Assembly (NCBI GenBank): GCA_964601505.1
Contig: CAZRNR010000025.1
Coordinates: 1-28,356, forward strand
Length of the DNA: 28,356 nucleotides
Reading direction: 5' to 3'
From: DRWZ01 sp964601505
Lineage (GTDB): Bacteria; Calescibacteriota; Calescibacteriia; Calescibacteriales; Calescibacteriaceae
Below, in pieces: positions 7,898-17,321 of the stretch. The stretch's first letter is position 1; every line of letters begins with the position of its first letter. Both the position numbers and the translations under genes were made by a program. The notes below the pieces were generated by a model. It saw only the letters and a program-made list of their open reading frames with translations, was not told where the DNA came from and did not search any database.

Positions 7898-8031
7898 GGA
7901 TATTCGTAGGGCATCGCATAGATTGCAGTTTATATATCTAAGCGAGTCTCTCTTGATTCTTGTGCAGATGTTATTGGTTAGCATAGATAACACAGATGGA
8001 ACAAGGATATTTATTTAATGGTTTTAAAAAG

Positions 8032-8059
8032 TTGAAAATTACTCAAACTTGTTTATATT
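8032..8059 (+). promoter_or_regulatory. Sigma70-type promoter candidate for the giant exported protein
   Basis: TTGAAA (8032-8037), a 16-base spacer, and TATATT (8054-8059). The -10 box ends 8 bases before the ATG at 8068, which would give a transcript starting at or next to that codon. This is the best -35/-10 pair I can see in the window, and it supports the 8068 start over the upstream ATG at 7996. Confidence 0.45.
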
Positions 8060-8067
8060 TTTTTATT

Positions 8068-11000
8068 ATGATGATTAGGTTTGGGAAGAAATTCCTTTGG
8101 CTTTGGCCTTTTATCCTTTTTCTATTCCCAAAAATTTTGGAAGCAACACCTTCCAATCGTTTCCCCTACTATTTGGCTAACACAGTTGTCCTAAGGCTTA
8201 CAGGTTGTATGAATAGTTGGCTTCAGGATGAAATTAACTATATTTTCAGAGACCTTGCAGGATCTGGAGATGACCTGTGTCCTCCAGGTCAGCACACAGG
8301 TGGTGGTTCTTTTTCTGCAGGTTATGTATCCTGTGCCTACAAGACTTTGAACTTTATAAATGCGATCCTTATGGATCTTTTGGACCAACAGGATAACACC
8401 CCTGTTGAATGCTGCTGTGATCCAAATAGAGATTCGGAAAATTGTACCGGCCCGGCCACAACAGGTTGTCCTACTCAGTTCCCAAATAGAGCTTCTTGCA
8501 TGGCCCTTAAACCGGAAGCTACAAATTACTATGTTATTCAGGGATACCAAGCATGGGCAACTGGCATTACTTCTATGCCGGGTAATGTGACGGTTTATTG
8601 GAAAGGTCTTTTAGACCAATGCCTTCCTGTCCCGCTTATGGGGACTATGTGTTTGAATATATCTTTAGATGATGTTTGCAATGGGGCGAGTTGTGGTCCT
8701 GTCTCAGGGTATAATGGTACCACACATCCGGGGTATTGTGCCTATCCTCCTTATACTGGAAACCTTGATGCAAATATCTGTGATGATAATCTTTATCAGA
8801 GTGCCAGTAGGGATAGGTTTATTTTGTCTTATGATGTTGCAAATGGTGTCGTGGTGAATTTCACAGTTGGAGAATCTTCTGGGATAAGTTGTGGTATGGG
8901 ACCTGCGAATTACAACTACAACGGAAAAGTTTTCACTGGTAATGAGGGCTTTTTAACCATTGATCTTCAGCTTGGTGCAGCAGGTAATCCTTTGAGAATA
9001 GACATAGATGCTGCAACGCCTTCCCCTGGGAATAGAAAGGATTTTGGAAATTTCCAAATTGCTCCAAATCGCGCCACAAATGTTGCGCCGGGGAAAGGTG
9101 ATTGTGATCCAAATACCCCGTGGTATCAGGGGGACTGCTATGTAAGGGCTTACTTACAGGCATCCGGAGCATTGAAGTTAGCACTTGGGGCAACTTTGTA
9201 CCTTGAGCATAGAACTGATAATTGGCCACATATGCAAGATATAGGTATCGCAGTCCGTTCAATTGATTTTTCCGCTCCACCTTGGATATCTTTGCAGCTT
9301 GATTGGAGATGGACAGAATCTGGTTGCAATGCACCATCTACAACTTGCCGTAGAAGAGATATAACTATAAAAGCTGCAAAGCTGGTTGAGTTTGTAGATC
9401 TTGTCTTAAGGGGACTTTTCAGGTATGACTGGATCCCTTCTTCTTTACAGCAATATTTTGGTCCAGTTGTTTTTGATATAACAGACCTTGTGCAGCAAAA
9501 GATAGATTTTATAGCACCAACATGGTCAAGACCTGTGACAGCTGATACATTGAAGCTTGATATATCAATGGGTGGAGAACCTGTCTTGGGAACGAATGTT
9601 CTCAGGTCAAAGTCGTGTTTTGCTAATACAGGTGTTGGTCTAGCGACAAACAGGAATGAACTTTATCTTATAGCGCATGGTATGATAGATACCGACCTTT
9701 TCAGACAAGGGTTTGCTGATGACTTCAATCATATTCTTCCAAGTTGTGGTTATTTGGGTGCACCAACTCACCCAGCTTTTACTCCTGCAGCTTTTCCAAC
9801 CCAGTTTCCTCATCTTCCACATGCAGGGAGTAGCGATTCTGCAAGTTTAGCGTCATGTGAATCTAGTGGTACTTACGTGGGTATATCTTTTCACCAAAAT
9901 ATCTTCTCACATCTTGTTTCGGACATAGCTTCATCTGGTGTTATGTGCTTAGCGATCCATAAAGATGGTCAGGGGCTTTTTTCATCTTTACCTGTGCCGA
10001 TATTTACTGTTGGTCAGGCGAAGCTCCTTATCCCAGACCTTTACAATTTCCTTAAATCCGAATTTGGTCCAGATGTTACAGATATTCCACTTATTTTTGT
10101 TATTAAACCTAAGTTTGGGAGTGCTTATCCGGGTTTTCCTGCTGTCCCGCAGGCAGTGCTTGTATCTGACCAAACATCCTGGAATCCTCTACCTATAACA
10201 GGTGATGTTTTACTGACACTTCCGAATAATGATGTTGAGATATGGATTGATGTTGATAATGTTGTTGAGCAGTGGGGCTATGGTCCGAATGACTCTTCAA
10301 CTGGAGCATGCACTATTGGAACAACACCTGCAAGTACGGGTTGGTGCCAGAATTTCAACACATATACAACAGCCCCGGGTAGAATACAAATTGACCGCCC
10401 GCCTGCTGGGAATACAAATGATTTTATAAACAACTTCCCAGATTGTGTATCTTACATTGATTGTGATACTACAGTGGGAAATCCATCTGATAGAACGAAC
10501 GAAAGGAGATTTATAGCTCAGTTTAACGTTGGTGTTACATTAGGACTTGACTTGAATTTATACGGTTGCGGTAGATTGAGTGGTAAGGCCTTTGGAAACC
10601 TTACATCATGGGGATTTTCTACGACATGGTATAATCCTTGGAACCCTTCAACTGCAGGAAATTGTACCAATGTTTCACATTTGAGGAGAGTAGATTTAAC
10701 AGTTGGTGTGGTTTCCCGTGTTGGTGCAGTTAGTGTTTTCAATGAAGCTTCTACTGTCAGGTCTTACTATCCTTTCAGCGGTGGGACATTCAATGCTTTT
10801 CTTGCAGATGCTATTGCGGTTTTGCTTTCATCTCAGCTTGCTCTTGATGCTCAACTTGGCTATACATTGAGCCCTATTATAGATCCGAATGATGATCTTT
10901 ATAATGCTGTTGCGGCAAATAACAATGTTTTAAGGATAGGAGGACACACAAAAGGAGGAACTGCTACAGTTCTTACTCATACATACATAACAAGGGATGA

Positions 11001-11937
11001 TATAGGGAATGGGAATCCTGACCCAGCTCCCGCGTATCAACAATCATTTCTGACAATTGCTATTGATCTACAGGGGATAATCCATCCGAACTTCATATAT
11101 AATACTATTTCTTCTCTCATGGGTGGGTCTACAGATCTTTTGGCACCTCCTATTTTTGGTGCTACTGTGGGTAATTTCAATAAGCTCCAGCTTCTTATAT
11201 CTCGCCTTGAAGATCTTAAAAGAAGAGTTGATTCAGGTCAGGAGGTTTCTTTCAAGATCGGCGTTGATGAGATAAAGAAGATTGTAAGAGATATAGAGGA
11301 TAGGGGTTATGTCGTTCCTACAAGGCGTCAGAACCTTGTTGATGATTTTCCTCCGGAGGTTATAGTTGATTGGGTTGATGCGCGCACGGAAAGGACAGTG
11401 ATAAAGCTTTCTTGTATTGATGATAGAACTGCGAGTAATAATTGTTGGTATTCTTGGAGATGGGCTGGTGGTAGAGGTTTGTGGAGACAGTGGCAGCAAT
11501 CTGACCAGATAGAAATAAAAGGACTTCCAGATGGTTTATACTCTATTGAGGTTAGAGCACTAGATGAGATGGGGTTACCTGATATAACACCTGCGGTTGT
11601 GAGTTTTGTTGTTGATGATAATGCTCCGTCTGTTTTCTTCCCAAGAAAATCTGTTTTCAAGAAGGGAGAGGTTATTCAGGTTGAGCTTTGGGACTATATA
11701 ACATCTCCAGATAAAATAATGATTTCCTGGAAAATAGGCGATGAAGAGTGGAGCGATTGGAGTGTTTCAGATTATGTTGAAAATGGTCGTGGTAAAAAGT
11801 TTATAAGATTACCATATAAGGAAGGTGATTATGTGCTTTATGTTAGAGCAAAAGATCGGAAAGGTAATGAAGAGGTTAGCTCATTTAAGTTTTCTGTAGG
11901 TAAGAAATCTGGTATTTTTGGTTGTGGCGGGATGTAA
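8068..11937 (+). CDS. Giant Cys-rich exported protein with two C-terminal Ig-like domains
   Basis: An in-frame ATG at 7996 would give 1313 residues. I prefer the ATG at 8068 (1289 residues) because it opens directly onto a signal peptide (MMIRFGKKFLWLWPFILF, cleavage probably after LEA) and follows a promoter-like TATATT by 8 bases. Residue numbers here count from 7996. The mature protein is rich in Gly, Asn, Pro, Thr and Cys. It contains a CCC cluster near 139-141, amphipathic helices near 74-87, 461-476 and 931-950, and long alternating beta segments. An alpha-helical charged stretch (1061-1102) leads to two Ig-like beta-sandwiches (about 1122-1207 and 1208-1302, both with WSD/WxW and EVRALDEMG- or YVRAKDRKG-type ends). 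It finishes GIFGCGGM. No known family is recognised. It is monocistronic and visibly more GC-rich than its neighbours. Confidence 0.9.
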   Translation: MMIRFGKKFLWLWPFILFLFPKILEATPSNRFPYYLANTVVLRLTGCMNSWLQDEINYIFRDLAGSGDDLCPPGQHTGGGSFSAGYVSCAYKTLNFINAILMDLLDQQDNTPVECCCDPNRDSENCTGPATTGCPTQFPNRASCMALKPEATNYYVIQGYQAWATGITSMPGNVTVYWKGLLDQCLPVPLMGTMCLNISLDDVCNGASCGPVSGYNGTTHPGYCAYPPYTGNLDANICDDNLYQSASRDRFILSYDVANGVVVNFTVGESSGISCGMGPANYNYNGKVFTGNEGFLTIDLQLGAAGNPLRIDIDAATPSPGNRKDFGNFQIAPNRATNVAPGKGDCDPNTPWYQGDCYVRAYLQASGALKLALGATLYLEHRTDNWPHMQDIGIAVRSIDFSAPPWISLQLDWRWTESGCNAPSTTCRRRDITIKAAKLVEFVDLVLRGLFRYDWIPSSLQQYFGPVVFDITDLVQQKIDFIAPTWSRPVTADTLKLDISMGGEPVLGTNVLRSKSCFANTGVGLATNRNELYLIAHGMIDTDLFRQGFADDFNHILPSCGYLGAPTHPAFTPAAFPTQFPHLPHAGSSDSASLASCESSGTYVGISFHQNIFSHLVSDIASSGVMCLAIHKDGQGLFSSLPVPIFTVGQAKLLIPDLYNFLKSEFGPDVTDIPLIFVIKPKFGSAYPGFPAVPQAVLVSDQTSWNPLPITGDVLLTLPNNDVEIWIDVDNVVEQWGYGPNDSSTGACTIGTTPASTGWCQNFNTYTTAPGRIQIDRPPAGNTNDFINNFPDCVSYIDCDTTVGNPSDRTNERRFIAQFNVGVTLGLDLNLYGCGRLSGKAFGNLTSWGFSTTWYNPWNPSTAGNCTNVSHLRRVDLTVGVVSRVGAVSVFNEASTVRSYYPFSGGTFNAFLADAIAVLLSSQLALDAQLGYTLSPIIDPNDDLYNAVAANNNVLRIGGHTKGGTATVLTHTYITRDDIGNGNPDPAPAYQQSFLTIAIDLQGIIHPNFIYNTISSLMGGSTDLLAPPIFGATVGNFNKLQLLISRLEDLKRRVDSGQEVSFKIGVDEIKKIVRDIEDRGYVVPTRRQNLVDDFPPEVIVDWVDARTERTVIKLSCIDDRTASNNCWYSWRWAGGRGLWRQWQQSDQIEIKGLPDGLYSIEVRALDEMGLPDITPAVVSFVVDDNAPSVFFPRKSVFKKGEVIQVELWDYITSPDKIMISWKIGDEEWSDWSVSDYVENGRGKKFIRLPYKEGDYVLYVRAKDRKGNEEVSSFKFSVGKKSGIFGCGGM

Positions 11938-11972
11938 TTTTTTGTTATTTATTTTTGAGAGTTTCTTTATTT

Positions 11973-12956
11973 TCAACTGCTTCTTATATTTGCATATGGA
12001 TGTAGTTCCTCATAATAGAGTTTTTTGATTTCTTCAAGTATTTCTTTTGATCCTATTTTTTTGTCCAGGGCTGCAGTCCATTCATCTATTTCAGATTCTC
12101 TCGTGAAGTTAGGGAGGACTGTAGTGACAGATTCTTCTTCAAGACAGAAAGCTATGGCTATTTGTCCAAGTGTCATTCCTTTTATTTTTTCTGTGAGTTT
12201 GAGTTTTTGAACTACGTTCCAAGCTCTTTCCATCCAATCTCTCTTTCTGAAGCTTCTATGATCGTTGCTTTCAAAGATGGTTTTTCCATCAGCTGTTCCG
12301 TCAAGGAGACCGCTTGCGTGAGGAACTCTGACTATAAATCTTGCACCATATTCTTCTGCCATGTTGAAAAATGTTCTCGCTGGTTCCTGCTCAAGTATGC
12401 TATATATTATCTGAAGATTTAGTATGCCCTTCTGCATAAGTATTTTCCCTTCTTCAACCCAACCTATGTCTGGACCAAGTGCTCCGCCTATAGCTTTTAT
12501 CTTTCCCTCTTGTTTGAGCTTAATTAGAGTTTCTATAAGTTCATCTGTTATATGTGCCTTTTTAGGGTTGTGTATTTGGTATATATCTATCGAGTCTAAT
12601 CCGAGCCTTTTTAGGGAGTTTTCTATAGCTCTTTTTAAGAATTTTTCTGAGAAATCTTGTGGATGTTCTCTGTGTCCATCTCTCTTGTAGTCGTAAAAGT
12701 TGTACCCTCCTTTTGTTCCTATAACGAAATTTTTGAGGCTTTCACCAAATACTTTTTTGAGTATCTCCTCTCCGTATCCGTCACCGTAGACATCTGCTGT
12801 ATCAAAGAAGTTTATACCTTTGTCTGCTGCTTTTTTGAGAAGTTTTTTTCTTGTCTCCTCGTCTTTTACACCCCACCAGTCTGATGAAACGGTCCATACT
12901 CCAAAGCCTATTACAGATATATCTTTATCAAGTCCTACAAATTTCCTGTATTCCAT
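11973..12956 (-). CDS. Aldo/keto reductase
   Basis: 327-residue (alpha/beta)8 aldo/keto reductase. The catalytic tetrad is visible: D52 (FFDTADVYG), Y57, K82 (GTKGG) and H129 (YQIHN). These NADPH-dependent oxidoreductases reduce carbonyls on small substrates; this one resembles the YajO/general stress type rather than a characterised enzyme, and the substrate cannot be read from sequence. The C-terminal part has the usual cofactor-binding VLPNFTRESEIDE segment (family consensus: IPG-type/GxRxxxQ), slightly altered. The gene stands alone, convergent with the giant exported protein (35 bases apart). A TAAAAT lies 9 bases before its ATG (12966-12971) and there is no SD. Confidence 0.9.
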   Translation of the reverse strand: MEYRKFVGLDKDISVIGFGVWTVSSDWWGVKDEETRKKLLKKAADKGINFFDTADVYGDGYGEEILKKVFGESLKNFVIGTKGGYNFYDYKRDGHREHPQDFSEKFLKRAIENSLKRLGLDSIDIYQIHNPKKAHITDELIETLIKLKQEGKIKAIGGALGPDIGWVEEGKILMQKGILNLQIIYSILEQEPARTFFNMAEEYGARFIVRVPHASGLLDGTADGKTIFESNDHRSFRKRDWMERAWNVVQKLKLTEKIKGMTLGQIAIAFCLEEESVTTVLPNFTRESEIDEWTAALDKKIGSKEILEEIKKLYYEELHPYANIRSS

Positions 12957-13002
12957 TTTAGTTTTATTTTAACTTTGCGGAGAAGGAATCTTTATTTTTC
13001 AG

Positions 13003-14535
13003 TTAATTAACAAATTCGATTTCATCAAGATAAACGATCTCAAGGGGGTTATATTCAATTTTTAGATTTTTTCTTTTGAGCCTTGCGCTTACCCCCCAGA
13101 ATGTTGGTATGATTGCCACCTCTTCTTCAAGAAGTATTTTCTGAGCCACATTGTACATTTGTATTCTTTTATCTACATCACTTTCTTCAGATGCTTTTTC
13201 TATGAGTTCGTCATAGACTTTGTTTGCAAACCCTGTATGATTGTTTCCGGAATCTGATAAAAAAAGATCCATGAAATTATGTGGATCTGGAAAATCGGCT
13301 CCCCATCCAAGTAAGAATATGGGAAATTTCTCTTGAACAAGGCGAGAAAGGTAAGTTTTCCATTCCATACTTTCAAGTTCAACATCTACTCCTATCTTTC
13401 TCCAGTTTTCTTTTATGACCTCAGCAATTTTTCGGGTTTCTGGTGAATGGCTAAAATACAGTTTTAGTCCCTGCGGTATTTGTTTAGATTTAGATAGTTC
13501 TTCTTTTGCCTTATGCAGGTCAAAGGGAATTCCTATGTCCGGGTTATGTGCAAGCATTCCTGGCGGTATCCAAGATTTTGCAGGCATCTGGATACCTCCT
13601 ATTGCGTTTATGATTGCCTCTTTTGATGTTGCATATGCAAGAGCTCTTCTGAGATTTACTTCATTTAGCTTTTGTATGTTGAAACCTATATAGTAGCCTC
13701 TGAGCCCGGGTGATTTTATAAATTCGGGGTGATCTTTAAATTTTCTTATCGCAAGTGAGAAGAGACCTACTGCATCTATGAATCCAGTTTTATATAAGTT
13801 TAGTGCCGTAGATGGGTCGGATACAACATAAAGTTCTACTCTTTTTACTTTTGGTTTTTCTCCAAACCAATGCGGGTTTGGCTCAAGTATAACCTTGTAC
13901 TCATGTTTCCATTCTTTTAGAATAAAAGGTCCTGATTCTGGATAGCAATCTGGTTCAGTCCATTTTTCTCCGCAATTTTGTATTATATCTTCTCTTATGG
14001 GATATGTCACCATAAATGATACCATCGCTGGTAAGAACACAACTTTTTTTGTTGTATAAACTATTAGTGTGTTCTCATCCTGAGCTGTTATTCCTTCAAG
14101 ATATTCTTTTTTACCTGTGTTGAACTCGTAAGCTCCTTTTACTATGTAGAGGAAATAGGCGTATTCCGCACCGGTTTTGGGATCAAGTAATCTTCTCCAA
14201 GATCTTACAAAGTCGTATGCTGTGACTTTTACACCGTCTGACCAGTAAGCATCTTTTCTTATTTTAAAAACGACCTTTGTTCCTTCAAGGCTCCAACTTT
14301 CAGCTATGCATGGTTTTGCTGAAAATGTCTTAGTGTCATACCTTGTAAGTCCGCATTGTAGATTTGAGATAAGGAAATGAGATACCGAGTCTGTTGCTAA
14401 GTTTGGATCTAGTGTTGGAGGTTCGGTTGCTATTGTGAATCGTATCACTTCTTTTTGGATATAAGTTTTGTCACACGACAGAAGCGAGAAAAACACAAGA
14501 AATAAGATGGTATGATTTGAAAAATACTTTGCCAC
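13003..14535 (-). CDS. Oligopeptide/dipeptide ABC transporter substrate-binding lipoprotein (orphan)
   Basis: 510 residues of the SBP family 5 (OppA/DppA/NikA). The start is GTG; the signal peptide ends in a good lipobox, LLSC (Cys21). Family hallmarks follow: FTIATEPPTLDPNLATDS near the mature N-terminus, WSDGVKVTAYDFVRSWRRLL, and GWGADFPDPHNFMDLF in the C-terminal lobe. It should bind peptides or similar solutes at the cell surface for an ABC importer. No permease or importer ATPase gene lies nearby, so it must use a remote complex or act as a receptor. A perfect TATAAT (14544-14549 read on minus) lies 8 bases before the GTG with no SD, consistent with leaderless initiation. It is divergent from the small acidic gene. 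Confidence 0.93.
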   Translation of the reverse strand: MAKYFSNHTILFLVFFSLLSCDKTYIQKEVIRFTIATEPPTLDPNLATDSVSHFLISNLQCGLTRYDTKTFSAKPCIAESWSLEGTKVVFKIRKDAYWSDGVKVTAYDFVRSWRRLLDPKTGAEYAYFLYIVKGAYEFNTGKKEYLEGITAQDENTLIVYTTKKVVFLPAMVSFMVTYPIREDIIQNCGEKWTEPDCYPESGPFILKEWKHEYKVILEPNPHWFGEKPKVKRVELYVVSDPSTALNLYKTGFIDAVGLFSLAIRKFKDHPEFIKSPGLRGYYIGFNIQKLNEVNLRRALAYATSKEAIINAIGGIQMPAKSWIPPGMLAHNPDIGIPFDLHKAKEELSKSKQIPQGLKLYFSHSPETRKIAEVIKENWRKIGVDVELESMEWKTYLSRLVQEKFPIFLLGWGADFPDPHNFMDLFLSDSGNNHTGFANKVYDELIEKASEESDVDKRIQMYNVAQKILLEEEVAIIPTFWGVSARLKRKNLKIEYNPLEIVYLDEIEFVN

Positions 14536-14543
14536 TTTGGAAA

Positions 14544-14549
14544 ATTATA
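14544..14549 (-). promoter_or_regulatory. TATAAT -10 box immediately upstream of the substrate-binding protein
   Basis: Consensus TATAAT ends 8 bases before the GTG start at 14535. No -35 box is evident at 16-18 bases. A start point about 7 bases after the box would place the 5' end of the mRNA on the start codon. Confidence 0.45.
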
Positions 14550-14586
14550 ATGAAAAAGAGAAATCTTTCCGAATAACCTAAATAAT

Positions 14587-14892
14587 ATGAGAAACAAATT
14601 CAAAGATGAAGAAGAAATAGATGAATATTTCGAAGAGGAGGAAGAAACACAAGTTTTGGATTGTGATGAGCCTATTCCAAACCTTCAAGATATGTCGTCC
14701 CGTCTGAAGAAAGTAGCGAAGATCATAGATATTCTTGAGTTTGTAGATTCTTGTTTGATTGTAGGTGAAAGATTCCTTAAAGATGATGAAGAAGCAAAAA
14801 AATTGATCGAGGAGATAAGAGATAAAATTCTTGATACAGAAACTATATTTACAGATTACCTTATCTCCGGTAAGATAAACAAACCAGTCTGA
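14587..14892 (+). CDS. Small acidic protein, unknown function
   Basis: 101 residues, not recognised. The first 30 residues are extremely acidic (DEEEIDEYFEEEEET). The rest forms two predicted helices with hydrophobic positions (KKVAKIIDILEFVDSCLIVG, and AKKLIEEIRDKILDTETIF). It has no signal or membrane segment, so it is probably cytosolic and may be a small adaptor or nucleic-acid-mimic-like protein; that is speculation. It is divergent from the peptide-binding lipoprotein with 51 bases between them. A TAACCT hexamer (14574-14579) lies 7 bases before the ATG and there is no SD. Confidence 0.65.
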   Translation: MRNKFKDEEEIDEYFEEEEETQVLDCDEPIPNLQDMSSRLKKVAKIIDILEFVDSCLIVGERFLKDDEEAKKLIEEIRDKILDTETIFTDYLISGKINKPV

Positions 14893-15006
14893 TTTTTGAG
14901 TTGTAGCAAAGCGAGATTTAAAAAGATGTGTAATGGAATAAATGAATTAAGGACGATTTAGGAAAAAACAACACGAAGATAAAAATCAAATTCTTAAGCG
15001 TATCAT

Positions 15007-15891
15007 TTATTTTAACTTTGCGAAAACTTCTATATTTGCCTCTCTATTTAAAATGTAAGCGAGCAATCCTATTAGGATCTTCACGGTTCTAAAAATGTTT
15101 CTATCGAATTCTGCTGGTCTTCTTATCCAGAGATCTTTTCTATCATAAGTTCTTATTTTTAGTATTTCAAAACCATTAAGAGACAGAATTTTTCTTATGC
15201 TTTTTTCAGACCAAAAGAATGGATGTTGTAGAGAGAAATGTCTGCTTTTTACAGGAATTTTGAGTATATACCTTAAAATATCATATATATTCTTGAATTG
15301 ATTTGGAACTTCCATAACAAGAATTCCTCCTGAATTCAGAAGTGATTTTACTTTATCTAAAGCTCCTTTAGGGTTAGTAAAATGTTCAAATACATGATTC
15401 ATATGAACTACATCAAATTTTATTTTTGGTTGAAAATCAAAGAGTGTTGAACATATAGCATCTAGTTTATGTTTTTCTTTTACTGCTGATACCGCATGTT
15501 CTGATATGTCTATACCTACTGCATTCAATCCAATTTCTTTTGCACATTTTAGAAAAAGTCCATATCCGCAACCAACATCAAGTATGTTTATTTGGTCTTT
15601 ATGTAGGAGTTTCATAATTTTTCTAATTCTCCTTTTAAAATAGATTTCATCGAAGATTGATGATAACTTTCTATCAAAATGTGAAACTCCTTTAACATAA
15701 AGTTCTTCAAAATAATCTTGAGAATAAAAATTTTCGTATTCATTATCATCCATAAATGGATAAAGCCATCTAAGATCGCAATCTTTGCATACAAGAATTT
15801 TCTCTTTTTCAAGATTCAGAATATATTTAGCGAACTTGTCTTCGTTTTTAGACTCTTTTCCACAAATTATACATTTTTCAAGATATATCAT
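15007..15891 (-). CDS. SAM-dependent methyltransferase with N-terminal zinc ribbon
   Basis: 294 residues. The N-terminus carries a four-Cys metal site (C7-x2-C10 and C35-x2-C38). The class I methyltransferase fold follows: motif I LDVGCGYG (104-111), acidic D128 at the end of beta 2 (GIDIS), and the post-motif HMNHVFEHF (163-171). This architecture is common among methyltransferases of sugar and surface-glycan clusters (C- or O-methylation of nucleotide sugars or glycans). The neighbouring flippase and glycosyltransferases support the same role here. A TATAAT lies 15 bases before the ATG on the minus strand, leaving an untranslated leader of about 8 bases. The exact acceptor is unknown. Confidence 0.85.
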   Translation of the reverse strand: MIYLEKCIICGKESKNEDKFAKYILNLEKEKILVCKDCDLRWLYPFMDDNEYENFYSQDYFEELYVKGVSHFDRKLSSIFDEIYFKRRIRKIMKLLHKDQINILDVGCGYGLFLKCAKEIGLNAVGIDISEHAVSAVKEKHKLDAICSTLFDFQPKIKFDVVHMNHVFEHFTNPKGALDKVKSLLNSGGILVMEVPNQFKNIYDILRYILKIPVKSRHFSLQHPFFWSEKSIRKILSLNGFEILKIRTYDRKDLWIRRPAEFDRNIFRTVKILIGLLAYILNREANIEVFAKLK

Positions 15892-15986
15892 AAGATGAAA
15901 ATAGGAATTATAAGGTAGATTTTAGGTTTTATGGAAATTCTTTTTTATGTGAATCTTTTGTAATTTATTATTTCTTTGTGTGAATT

Positions 15987-17321
15987 ATGAGAAAGGTATT
16001 TCATCGTTTTCATATGATTAGGGACATAAGCAAGGACACTTTGATTTATGGATTAAGCGATGCTCTTCCAAGATTAATACAGTTTATCCTTTTACCACTA
16101 TATACAAGGATATTTACTCCTTCTGAATATGGCATTTTAGAAATTCTGATATTATTCAGTAATTTACTTTTGATAATATTTGATCTTGGGCTTGTATTTG
16201 CACAAAATTTCTATTTTTATCAAATCGGTGATCAAACGAAGGTAGTTTCAACAATATTTTTGTTAAGAATTTTATGGGGGTTTTTTCTTTTGCTTATCTT
16301 ATCTATACTTTCTCCAATCTTAAATACTGTAATTTTCGGGGGGAATATAGAGAATTTTTTGCTATTTATTCTTTTTTTAAACGTGCTATATTCGACGATT
16401 ATGAATCAGATCATAGAGATATTCCGTTTGAATTTCAAGCCTCTTTCATTTTTTTACCTATGGATTTTCTTCACACTTTTTTCAGTTTCGCTAATATTGA
16501 TTTTCATAATTGCGTTCAGAATGGGACTTTTGGGCTTTTTGCTCGGATATCTTGTCGGAGCAATATTTGGTTCATCGATCTCAGTGTGGAAGAACAGAAA
16601 GTATATAAAATTACATTTTGATAAAGATTTGGCGAAAGAATTTTTAAGATTTTCTATACCGTTACTCCCAGGCAATTTGGGGATCTTTCTTGTAACAGTT
16701 ATTGATAGATTTCTATTAGCAAAACTCTCAAATTTCAGTGAGGTTGGAATGTATTCGGTGGGTTTAAAGTTTTCTATGCTTATTTATATTTTTGCTGACA
16801 TATTCACAAAGTCATCGAATCCATATATTTTAAGCAAAATAAAAACGGAAGAAGGTCTGGCACTTCTAAGAGATCTATCGGAGATATACACTTTTATTGT
16901 GGGGGGTATGTCTGTTATAATCACTATTCTAACTCCTTTTATAATAAAAGTTTTACTACCTGAGGAGTATTTTATCTCGTATAAAGTTGTAGGAATTCTT
17001 TGCCTCAGTATGTCTTTTTGGGGATTTAGCAATTTCCCGTCTTTAGGTTTATTCAAGGAGCAGAAAACAAAATTTTATTCATTTAGTATTGTTTTGGGTC
17101 TTATGGTAAATGTTCTGATGAACTATATACTTGTGAAAAAATTTGGGGCAGTAGGAGCATCTGTTGCGGTACTGTCGGGAAATGTCTGTTTTGTGATAAT
17201 GCTTTCTATAATTTCAGAGAAAATATCTAGGATAAAACTTAAATATGGAAGAATTATACCTTCATTTCTCATTTCTTGTATTTTAGTTATGGTTTTTCAT
17301 ATTTTTTGGTCACGGTTTTAG
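15987..17321 (+). CDS. Polysaccharide flippase, Wzx/MOP superfamily
   Basis: 444 residues with about 12-14 membrane helices. The N-terminus is typical of the polysaccharide_synt family: KDTLIYGLSDALPRLIQF then LLPLYTRIFTPSEYGILEI. The central LPGNLGIFLVTVIDRFLLAK segment and the FSEVGMYSVGLKFSM repeat-like segment mark the second half. These proteins flip undecaprenyl-linked oligosaccharides across the inner membrane. The true start may be the second Met (residue 10), where family similarity begins. No polymerase (Wzy) or O-antigen ligase is visible nearby, so a single-unit glycan or a remote polymerase is possible. Flanked by a methyltransferase and glycosyltransferases. Confidence 0.9.
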   Translation: MRKVFHRFHMIRDISKDTLIYGLSDALPRLIQFILLPLYTRIFTPSEYGILEILILFSNLLLIIFDLGLVFAQNFYFYQIGDQTKVVSTIFLLRILWGFFLLLILSILSPILNTVIFGGNIENFLLFILFLNVLYSTIMNQIIEIFRLNFKPLSFFYLWIFFTLFSVSLILIFIIAFRMGLLGFLLGYLVGAIFGSSISVWKNRKYIKLHFDKDLAKEFLRFSIPLLPGNLGIFLVTVIDRFLLAKLSNFSEVGMYSVGLKFSMLIYIFADIFTKSSNPYILSKIKTEEGLALLRDLSEIYTFIVGGMSVIITILTPFIIKVLLPEEYFISYKVVGILCLSMSFWGFSNFPSLGLFKEQKTKFYSFSIVLGLMVNVLMNYILVKKFGAVGASVAVLSGNVCFVIMLSIISEKISRIKLKYGRIIPSFLISCILVMVFHIFWSRF

